This document shows positions 34,556 through 42,700 of a DNA stretch of 64,000 nt, one piece after another. How positions within the stretch are numbered: position 1 is the first letter of the stretch; the number at the start of each line of letters is the position of its first letter. The stretch is from assembly GCA_019752555.1 (NCBI GenBank), contig JAIELY010000001.1, positions 62,001-126,000 of the forward strand. The letters run 5' to 3'. Position numbers and translations under genes: made by a program. A model generated the notes under the pieces. That model saw nothing but the letters and a program-made list of their open reading frames with translations, did no database searches and was not told the DNA's origin. This stretch comes from Rhabdochlamydiaceae bacterium. Lineage in GTDB: Bacteria; Chlamydiota; Chlamydiia; Chlamydiales; Rhabdochlamydiaceae.

Positions 34556-35005
34556 CTATTTCATGCCAAAAATATTACCCGAGCTTTTTTTTGATGAGGG
34601 AACAAGATGGGAAGTTTGTCCACTTTCCACTGCTTTGCGCCAGCTTTCTGCTTGATCAATGAATTGATTCAATCCGTTTAACAAGACAGCGCCTGTCAGA
34701 TTGATCGTGGAAATGTATTTAAACAAAGAGAGCTTGTTATTCCGGTCGGAATAACATAAGGTGCCCTCTTTGGGATAAGGCCAGTTAGCCTTAAGAGCGT
34801 CTTTAAGTAGGTTTTCGCGAAACTTTCCGGGAGGGATATCGCATAAGAATGCTGCTAAAAGGAGGCGTTCTTTAGATCCGTCGTATTCGAGCTGGATGTT
34901 AAACTGTTCATTGATGTTAAGTTTGCATACACCATGCACATCAGGTCTAAGATCCGTATCGAGAAGTTCGCCGAGTTGAGTTAAAAGGTCTGTAAATCGA
35001 TCCAT
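34556..35005 (-). CDS. scc1: CopN-associated type III secretion chaperone (Scc1-like, CesT fold)
   Basis: A 149-residue acidic protein with the CesT/SycE layout: an N-terminal helix (DRFTDLLTQLGELLD), a beta sheet (CKLNINEQFNIQLEYDG, ERLLLAAFLCDIPPG), a helix, then strands (GTLCYSDRNNKLSLF) and a C-terminal helix. It starts 5 bp after copN, and in Chlamydia Scc1 (CT088, recalled) binds the plug CopN in exactly this position. The assignment rests on fold pattern plus synteny. The C-terminal 20 residues are basic and Ser-rich and extend past the core. Confidence 0.85.
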   Translation of the reverse strand: MDRFTDLLTQLGELLDTDLRPDVHGVCKLNINEQFNIQLEYDGSKERLLLAAFLCDIPPGKFRENLLKDALKANWPYPKEGTLCYSDRNNKLSLFKYISTINLTGAVLLNGLNQFIDQAESWRKAVESGQTSHLVPSSKKSSGNIFGMK

Positions 35006-35010
35006 TAGAA

Positions 35011-36189
35011 TTAAAAATCATCCTTTTTTTTCTTTTCTTCTTTCTCTTCTTCTTCTTCGATTTTTTCATCGAGCTCTTCAATGGCGTCGATAAGGCTGGA
35101 GAGCACATCCTTGCGGTGTTGGTCCGACTTGAAGAGTTTGGGCGCGACATGCCGCACCGCATCGCGCATCTGCGTGTAGACGAGCGTTAGGCCAAAATAC
35201 TCTTCGAGCATCCCGAGAAGAGATGCCATCTGCAGCACTTTGTCTGCAGAGGGGTACCTCTCTTGCAGCAGTCGCATAAATAACTTGGCCAAATATTCAA
35301 AGGTGACCTTGGGAGGCATCGGAAGACCAAACTGATCGAATCCTTTTTCGAGCATTTTCATGCGCGATTTAAAAAAACGAAAGACGCTCAAAATCGCCTG
35401 CATCGATCTCGCTTCGGTAAAGAGACGATGCAGCTCGCCGCGATCGATAGAAGGGCCTTTAGATTTAAGGTCAGTGCCAAGAGAATGGAGGAGGAAGTCG
35501 ATGACAGAGCGCATTTTTTCGTAATCGAATTTGGCTGTAAGTTCATCGAAAAGGGTATGGGCATCTCTTGGATTTCCAGTGATCTCTCGGTAAAGGTCGC
35601 GTAAACCCGTTGGACTGCCTAAGCCTTGTGTCGAAAACTCACGCGCTTTGGCGCCGATATTGCGGCCCGCTCTTACTTCTCTTCCAAAGCGGAGATTGAG
35701 ATCCTCTCTTGCTTGACGCACCTCAGAAGAGAGCTTCCCATCAGAGGTCTCTAGGAGGAACTCCAGTGCTTCATCGGCAAGGGAGAAATCAGGATAGGAC
35801 TCTAAAACTTTACGAAGGATCTCTTCTTTTGTGTCGTTGGCATTGATCCGCGAACGCAGAAGGAGCAGGCTTTTTGTTTGAAGCTCAGGGTTTTTGCGGG
35901 AATATTGATCAGAGACCTCTTGAAGTTTTTCGATTTGACGCACTTGATCTTTTTTTTCCGTCTTTTCCGCTTCTTCATCCTTCTGAGTTTTTCTCGTTCG
36001 AAGTTCTAACGGTTGGAAATTGCGCGTCATCAGCGTCGGGCTAAAAATGGCGTCATTTGCCCAATCAGTAAATGACTCTTCACTTGCTACTTGGTTGATC
36101 GCTGTGCGCTGCGCGATTTGACGCGCCGCTTGATTTGCTTTCGACGCTTCGCTTGGATTAACCCGGTTGACAGAGAGGTCTTCAGCCAT
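35011..36189 (-). CDS. copN: Type III secretion gatekeeper CopN (SctW/YopN-TyeA family)
   Basis: 392 residues. CopN plugs the secretion channel and, in C. pneumoniae, binds host tubulin. The N-terminal 80 residues are polar and look disordered, as expected for the secretion signal and chaperone site. A charged linker (RKTQKDEEAEKTEKKD) follows, then a helical HrpJ-like body (about 100-275) and a TyeA-like C-terminal bundle (about 285-375). The very end is Glu/Lys-rich (EEEEKEEKKKKDD). It lies between cdsV (13 bp gap) and scc1 (5 bp gap), as in Chlamydia. Confidence 0.88.
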   Translation of the reverse strand: MAEDLSVNRVNPSEASKANQAARQIAQRTAINQVASEESFTDWANDAIFSPTLMTRNFQPLELRTRKTQKDEEAEKTEKKDQVRQIEKLQEVSDQYSRKNPELQTKSLLLLRSRINANDTKEEILRKVLESYPDFSLADEALEFLLETSDGKLSSEVRQAREDLNLRFGREVRAGRNIGAKAREFSTQGLGSPTGLRDLYREITGNPRDAHTLFDELTAKFDYEKMRSVIDFLLHSLGTDLKSKGPSIDRGELHRLFTEARSMQAILSVFRFFKSRMKMLEKGFDQFGLPMPPKVTFEYLAKLFMRLLQERYPSADKVLQMASLLGMLEEYFGLTLVYTQMRDAVRHVAPKLFKSDQHRKDVLSSLIDAIEELDEKIEEEEEKEEKKKKDDF

Positions 36190-36202
36190 AGACTCCTATC
36201 GA

Positions 36203-38335
36203 TTAAGTGAGTTGAATCCTGCCTAGCGGTTGGATTCTGATTTCTGGAACCACTTCCTGGAAGGAGACAACAGCCATGTCTGGGAATTCCCCTTCAATGA
36301 GTTTGCGTACAAATCTACGCACGTCAATGGCAGTAAGCAGAACAGGAGGCTGGCCTCCTACTGGCGTTGGAACAATTGTTGAGCGCATCGAGTGTAGGAT
36401 CATTTGCACAGAATCAGGATCTAGAGCGAGGTAGGAGCCTGCAGAGGTTTGTTTGATCGCTCCACGGACCATATCCTCGATTTCCGGATCGAGCAAATAG
36501 ACTGAGAGGATCGATTGCCCTTGAGAGTATTTGAAGCTGATGTAACGCTTTAAAGAAGAGCGAACATATTCTGTTAAAAGAACTGTATCTTTTTCCATTT
36601 GCGCCCATTCGGAAAGGGCCTCTAAGATTGTTCTTAAATCTTTAATGGAAATCTGTTCTTGAACTAGACGCTTAAAAATCTCAGTTAATTTCTGCAAAGG
36701 AACTAAGCGGGTCACTTCTTTAACGAGATCCGGATAGGATTTTTCGACAAATTCTAAAATTCCGCGCACCTCTTGAATTCCGATAAAGTCGCTAGCATGC
36801 TGCCGGTAAAAATAGGAGAGGTGGAGAATGATCACATCGAGCGGTTTCCAATACTTGATGCCGGCTTTTTGTAAAATTTCTTGGTATTTTATGTCGACCC
36901 AGACAGAGGGCTGTCCGATCGAATTTTTTGTTGTCGTGAACGGGATGTTATAGCGGCGCAGTGTTTCTGCCACCTCTGTTGTCAGAAGTGCATTTTCGAA
37001 GATTTTTCCTCGGACAATCGGCACCTCGTTCAAGAAGATCGAATATTCATCCCCTTCTAAGGTGGGAGATTCGGTGCGCACGTGAACACCAGGGAAGCGC
37101 ACTCCGAGATCTTGGTACAAAGCGTGGCGCATCTTGGGGACCATGTCCTCCACAAATGTCTGGCCTTGCTTGTCTTTTCGAATAGCAGATGAGAGGTTTT
37201 TACCCACTTCAAGGATCACAGGCAAAGTTAACGCATATTCATCAGCGGCACCGCGGATGACGGCATGTCCTTCCACATCGGTTTCAACAGTTGCGGAAGT
37301 AAGTCCTTGGGAGCCCTTAGCGGCTGCCTTTTTCGCGTTATACCAAACAGTAAATCCGATCCCGAACATCAAAAGCGCAATCGAGAAGAAGATGATCTTC
37401 GGAAAGCCTTGAATAAATGCCATAAGGCACATGACTCCAGAGGCCATCATGATCGCTTTCGGTTGGTTTAACAACTGTCCAGAGATCTCTTTACCGAGGT
37501 GGGAGTCTTTTTTCTCAGAAGAGACGCGTGTGGTGACAATACCTGCTGTCAAAGAGATTAACAGCGAGGGGATTTGAGAGATTAAGCCCGCACCGATCGA
37601 GAGCAAGGTATAGAGCTGCGCGGATTGGAGGGCAGTCATATTGTGCATGGAAACCCCGATGATAAGGCCCCCCACAATGTTAATGACGGCAATCACGATA
37701 CCCGCGATGACATCCCCCTTAACGAACTTCATCGCACCGTCCATCGCTCCGTACAGCTGGCTCTCTTTCGTGAGTGCTAAACGCAGGTCGCGCGCTTGGT
37801 TTGCGTCAATGACACCGCTGCGCATGTCCGCATCGATACTCATTTGTTTACCTGGCATCGCGTCCAATGTAAAGCGGGCTGCCACCTCAGCAACGCGCTC
37901 GGCACCCTTGGTCACAACGATGAACTGGACAATGGTGATGATCAAGAAGATGATCCCCCCGACGACGAAGTTTCCTCCGACAACGAAGTTTCCGAACGTA
38001 TAGATGATGTGACCCGCGTTGGCGTGGAGTAGAATTTGCCTTGTAGCAGAAATCTCGATCCCCAGTCGGAATAAAGTCGTGATCAAAAGCAAGGAAGGGA
38101 ACATCGAAAGCTGGACGGCTTTTGGAATGTAGAGCGCTACCATCAACAGAGAAATGGAGATGGTCAGGTTTAACGCAATTAAGTTATCCAAGACAGTCGG
38201 AGAGACTGGGATAATGATCATCATGATCAAAAGAATAATAAAAAGCGCTAAAACGATGTCGCTGGACTGATTAATAATGTTAAGCGCTCTATCGCCGCCT
38301 AACGTTTTTGCGAGTCTATCGATTACTTTCTTCAT
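36203..38335 (-). CDS. cdsV: Type III secretion export-gate protein CdsV (SctV/LcrD)
   Basis: 710 residues, typical for SctV/FlhA. The N-terminal half holds about seven membrane helices with the signature FPSLLLITTLFRLGIEIS and VTKGAERVAEVAARFTLDAM near 140. The cytosolic half (about 350-710) forms the nonameric ring that receives substrates and chaperones. It ends with VPEIRIQPLGRIQL. The start codon overlaps the cdsU stop by 4 bp (ATGA-type), so expression is coupled. The repeated NFVVGG near 117 is part of the normal family sequence, not a recent duplication. Confidence 0.96.
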   Translation of the reverse strand: MKKVIDRLAKTLGGDRALNIINQSSDIVLALFIILLIMMIIIPVSPTVLDNLIALNLTISISLLMVALYIPKAVQLSMFPSLLLITTLFRLGIEISATRQILLHANAGHIIYTFGNFVVGGNFVVGGIIFLIITIVQFIVVTKGAERVAEVAARFTLDAMPGKQMSIDADMRSGVIDANQARDLRLALTKESQLYGAMDGAMKFVKGDVIAGIVIAVINIVGGLIIGVSMHNMTALQSAQLYTLLSIGAGLISQIPSLLISLTAGIVTTRVSSEKKDSHLGKEISGQLLNQPKAIMMASGVMCLMAFIQGFPKIIFFSIALLMFGIGFTVWYNAKKAAAKGSQGLTSATVETDVEGHAVIRGAADEYALTLPVILEVGKNLSSAIRKDKQGQTFVEDMVPKMRHALYQDLGVRFPGVHVRTESPTLEGDEYSIFLNEVPIVRGKIFENALLTTEVAETLRRYNIPFTTTKNSIGQPSVWVDIKYQEILQKAGIKYWKPLDVIILHLSYFYRQHASDFIGIQEVRGILEFVEKSYPDLVKEVTRLVPLQKLTEIFKRLVQEQISIKDLRTILEALSEWAQMEKDTVLLTEYVRSSLKRYISFKYSQGQSILSVYLLDPEIEDMVRGAIKQTSAGSYLALDPDSVQMILHSMRSTIVPTPVGGQPPVLLTAIDVRRFVRKLIEGEFPDMAVVSFQEVVPEIRIQPLGRIQLT

Positions 38336-39408
38336 TTAAAGATGTCCGCTCCAGCAGTTTCATGTGATTCCAGACCCTCGAGCCAGCGCAGAATTTCCGC
38401 AACAGCTTGATAAGTCTCCTCAGGTATATATTCACTAATTCTCCCTTTTTCAAAAAGGGTATGTGCCAATGGCACATTGCGCATGACAGGCACGCCATAT
38501 TCTTGCGCTGTTCTAATAATCAGATCAGCAATCGCCCCTTTGCCCATCGTAACGATCTTGGGTGCGGGTTGGGTTTCCTCGTTATATTCCACAGCAACGG
38601 CGATGTGGATCGGGTTGGTAATGACCGCTCTTGCCCGTTTTGTTGCAGCAGCTCCCTCTTGATAGGCGATCTCTTGCGCTGCTTGGCGCCGTTTACTCTT
38701 AATGTGGGGATCGCCCTCCGTATCCTTATATTCCTGCTTCACCTCAAATTTTTCCATCTTCATTTCTTTGGCGAAGTTCTTTTTTTGGAAAACCAAGTCA
38801 AAAACAGCCACAGCCAGGAAGAAAATGCCGACGCGCAAACACACTTTAACCAAAAAATCGGAAAAGACCATCGCAGATCCGAGCACGGGTAAAGAGGCTG
38901 TCGCCACTATTTCCGGAATACTTGAGTAAACCACTGAATAGATTAAAATCAAAGCCCCAGAAATCTTTAAAATCGATTTGAGCAACTCAAACACGGTTTT
39001 AAATTTAAACATATTCTTAATGTTTGTCACCGGATTGAGTTTTTTGATATCCGGTTTCATGGCTTCTACGGAAAACATGGGCCCTACGATTAGGAAACTG
39101 ATCACGACACCCACAATCGAGGTCAGAACCATGATCGGCAAACTTGTATTAAAAATAATCTGGATCGCTTCGCTTAAAATCCCGGGCGCTCGATTTTGCA
39201 TATCGATATTCGGATTGCTGCTCATCCGAAACATTGAAATGATATAACCTCCCAACATTTGATAGAGGTATCCAGCGCTGAGCAAAACCGTCGAGATTGA
39301 AACCACGAAGGTGAATGCAGACGGGAAATCTTGGGATTTAGCGACTTGCCCCTTTTTCCGCGCATCGCGCAACTTCTTCGGGGTCGCCTTTTCTGTTTTT
39401 TCGGCCAT
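38332..39408 (-). CDS. cdsU: Type III secretion switch protein CdsU (SctU/YscU) with an NPIH motif
   Basis: 358 residues: a basic N-terminus (AEKTEKATPKKLRDARKKGQ), four membrane helices up to about residue 210, then a cytosolic autoprotease domain. The self-cleavage motif, N-P-T-H in most SctU/FlhB proteins, reads ITNPIHIAVAVEY here. The catalytic Asn and Pro are kept and Thr is replaced by Ile. The downstream PLA motif (NVPLAHTLF) is present. Two back-to-back 17-bp palindromes lie in the coding sequence just after it (38443-38477). It is the first gene of the T3SS operon; ychF, its usual upstream neighbour, is 8 kb away. Confidence 0.95.
   Translation of the reverse strand: MAEKTEKATPKKLRDARKKGQVAKSQDFPSAFTFVVSISTVLLSAGYLYQMLGGYIISMFRMSSNPNIDMQNRAPGILSEAIQIIFNTSLPIMVLTSIVGVVISFLIVGPMFSVEAMKPDIKKLNPVTNIKNMFKFKTVFELLKSILKISGALILIYSVVYSSIPEIVATASLPVLGSAMVFSDFLVKVCLRVGIFFLAVAVFDLVFQKKNFAKEMKMEKFEVKQEYKDTEGDPHIKSKRRQAAQEIAYQEGAAATKRARAVITNPIHIAVAVEYNEETQPAPKIVTMGKGAIADLIIRTAQEYGVPVMRNVPLAHTLFEKGRISEYIPEETYQAVAEILRWLEGLESHETAGADIFK
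38443..38477. repeat. Two adjacent perfect 17-bp palindromes inside cdsU
   Basis: CCCTTTTT-C-AAAAAGGG (38443-38459), one base, then ATGTGCCA-A-TGGCACAT (38461-38477). Each has 8-bp perfect arms around a single central base. They lie within conserved coding sequence. Confidence 0.75.
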
Positions 39409-39731
39409 GAGTCATATTATGGTTAGTAACCACCCTGAATCTATAGAAGAAGAGGGTGGCAGTCAAGGAAAAAGAATGAAGGGGTCTGCCGAGCAATTGG
39501 TTTAGATATCGGTACCCCGCCAAAGTTGCTCCGGCTTTATTCCACCGCACTTTCTGATAAAGACAAAGTCTTCGTAATTTTGAATAATTAATGGCTTAAC
39601 CTTGGAGGTTGTCATTTTAACAAACTCTTTCTTAGTGTTTTAAGGAGTTCTGAAAAATTGACTTTGAAGGATCAGAATAATTTCGAGTGAAGTGTTGATT
39701 TGAATAGGTTTTAATTGCATAGCAAAATACA
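39409..39731. other. Intergenic region between divergent cdsU and the giant coiled-coil gene
   Basis: 323 bp. The first half holds short purine-rich tracts, and the half nearer the giant gene is AT-rich. I see no convincing gene, tRNA, terminator or consensus promoter, although it must carry start signals for two divergent transcripts. Confidence 0.5.
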
Positions 39732-42700
39732 ATGCTTCGAAAATTAATGGATTGTTTCAAAGAAAAGGCAGGTTTTATGGCTGGCAGTGTGTCAAGTTTA
39801 AGTAGTTCAAGTTCGTCTCGTTTGGAATCTTATCCCCAGGCAAGCTCATCCCGACCCCCTCAGATGTTAACGCAAGGGGTGCAAACGTCCCTTATACAGC
39901 ACTGTGGCGGGCGCCATACTCTCATCCTTACACTTAGCGATTCAGCAAGAAGTATACCTCGTGAGACCCTCTCAAGCGATCTCGAACAATTTTTTGATCT
40001 TCTATTGGAACAAAATATTCTAGTTGATGAGATTGTAGGTCATGGACATATCTGCACTTTAGCTCGATCAATCCTAAGTAGTAAAACTGCTCCATCCTCA
40101 AGCTTTTCTTCAGAACCAGTGAGTGTTTCACGCCATCTTCTTCAACAGGTGCTGCCAGCTGCAACCCTTTCAAGAACCTATCGCTCGGAGACAAGATCTT
40201 CTGAAGCAAAACCCACAAGAAAAACTCTTCCCATTACAAATATATCGCTTGGGAGCTCTAGCACCCATTTTCGTACTTTACGCCCCTCAACTTCACAGCC
40301 TGTAGACACCTCCCCAATCGATGACCAAATTGAAGTCTTACAAAAGCTAAAACAAGAAGCAGAAGAAGAAAGAGATAAAAAAATCTCTGCGCTTAAAGCA
40401 GAACGGGATCGTAAGCTCAGAGAACTCGATCAGAAATACCCTCAAGGGGAAGAAGAGAGCGAAATAACGGCTTCCACCTCTTTTGCCTCATCATCGTCGT
40501 CTCCTTCTTCATCTTCATTAAGATCAATCACTTCGCTTCTCGACGGAGCAACTTCTAATGACGCCCCATTAGTGACAAGGGATGAATCAAGAACAAGGCC
40601 GACTCAGTTCCTAGGAGATGCAGGCGTTGCTGGGATTTCTGCTCCAGGCTTGCACAACCTAGAAGAACAAGTCGGAGAGATTACTTGTGGTTGGGTAGCG
40701 GATGATTGGGAAAAGCGAGGAGAAGAAGGATGGGGCAAACTACCCTATTGCGCTGACAACACTCACACAATCACCAATGATCCTCACACGTTACGTCAGG
40801 GATCAGAAGTGCGCGAAGCAAAGAAAGCGGTTAAGGGATTTTATGCAAGAGAGGCCCGTAAAATAGAAGAAAAATTCATCGAAGAAAAAGAAGAATATGC
40901 CCCAGAGAAAATCAACCGTGAATTTGAAAAAAAACTCAGTGAATTAGAAGGTCAATACGATAATCTATTAGATCCTATTTGTGATCGAATAAAAGATTTA
41001 ATTGAAGAGAAGATTAATGATCCTAACTTTTTAAAAAAAATTAAACGCGTGCATGATTCCCTTGACCCTCAAAGCAGCAGTCGAATTAATAATGGAAAAA
41101 CAAAAGTTTTATTTAGAAAAAATGGCCGTACCTATTCCGATAGAATTGATAGAGACACGTGGAGTGATAATCATCATGGGTTTTGGGACTTCGAACTTCT
41201 ATTAAGGATTGTTCATAGTGATAGAGGTGATAGAGGATTTGGGAATGCGGATGATTTTCTAGCAGATTTCTGCATTAAAATTTTAAAAGATTTCCCAAAT
41301 ATGGACTCGATTCGTGAAGATGCAGTTTATGCGATTCCTGTCTGTCTCCGGGATTGTGCAGAGGCCGCAACTGCAATTTATTTTAAAGGAAAAGATCTTC
41401 CAAAAATTTTGAAAATCGCAGAGGAATTTGCTCCTATAAAGACTCTTCAAGACGAATATGATCAGATCAATAGTGATTATGCAAGAGACAAAAAAGCACT
41501 TAGACGGGAAAGAGAGGTCACGATAAATGGGCCTGAGAGACGTCGTATAAAAAATCATTTAGAAAATCAATCCGAAAGAGATCGCAGACTACGACGCATT
41601 AACCGTCCTAAAGGTGGTAAGATTGAACCCTCCCATTCTGCAACTGCACGTTTAGCATCCACAGGAATCGCCGGTATCTCAGCAAATGTTGAAGCTCTTG
41701 TTGATATTGATGACGATATTGCAGACATTCAATTAATCAAAACAACGGCTAAAGAAAGACTAGAAGATGCCACTGAAGAAGCTAAAACAGCAGAAGGTGA
41801 TGGTCTTGAAGCCTTACTAAAAGAGATTGGGGATTTAAATCAAACCATTAAGGATGCAGATGACGATATCGAATATCTAGAAGGCGTGCGTCAGTCCATC
41901 TGTCGCGACGAGATCAATCAGCAATTCGATTCCGCCAAACAGACGATTCTAACTCAGCATCAACTCTTGAATCTGTCCTTTGGACATATTGAAACACTTT
42001 GTCAACATTTCGGATCGAAAGGGGGAGCTGAAGCTGCTAAGGCTGCTCAGTTAAGTGGTCAGTTCATCTGTAACTTAAGGATCTTAAGAAAAGCTTACGA
42101 TAGTTATCATCAACACAAGGCAAATGGAGAAACTGGATTAGCCGCTTTGAAGCAAATCGGCAGTGCTCTTGCGATTGCAGAGCCCGTTTTAGGATGCGCT
42201 GCACTCGCAGCAAGTCTCTATAGCCTTCTCACTGTAGATGACAAGGAAGCTTTACCTCCTTTAACACAACAGGCGTTTTTCGATGTCGTGAATGATCAAT
42301 TATTCCCGATGTTAGAAGAGATTCATACGACTTTGAATAAAGGGCAGAGAACTCTCGGAGAAAAAATAGATGCACAGACCTCTTTGCAAATTCTGGCTTT
42401 AGACCATGTCCACAAGAGCTTGTCCCAACAACTCAAAGAGCATACAAATAGCTTGCACGCGCGTTTTGATTCCGCAGAATTCAACGCCTTTAAGACAAGG
42501 GTAAAGGGACAAATTGAGACGTTTGATGATGAAAGAGTTAAGTGTCTTTCAACCGGTGGCAATTATTTAAAACACACACAGCGGTTTTTAAAACAAGCTC
42601 GCAGCGAGTTCCGCAATGGACTAACTGGTAACCAAGGGGATTTTGCCTTGAAAGAAGCTTGGGCACAACCCGCTTATGCAACTGGAGTTGTCGCGAGAAA

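Noticed and set aside
37950-38000. Apparent duplication NFVVGG-NFVVGG in CdsV
   Set aside because: SctV/FlhA proteins normally have F-V-V-G-G-N-(Y/F)-V-V-G here, so this is ordinary family sequence.
39440-39560. tRNA-like GC-rich segments between cdsU and the giant gene
   Set aside because: No cloverleaf, T-loop GTTCRA or matching acceptor stem could be built.
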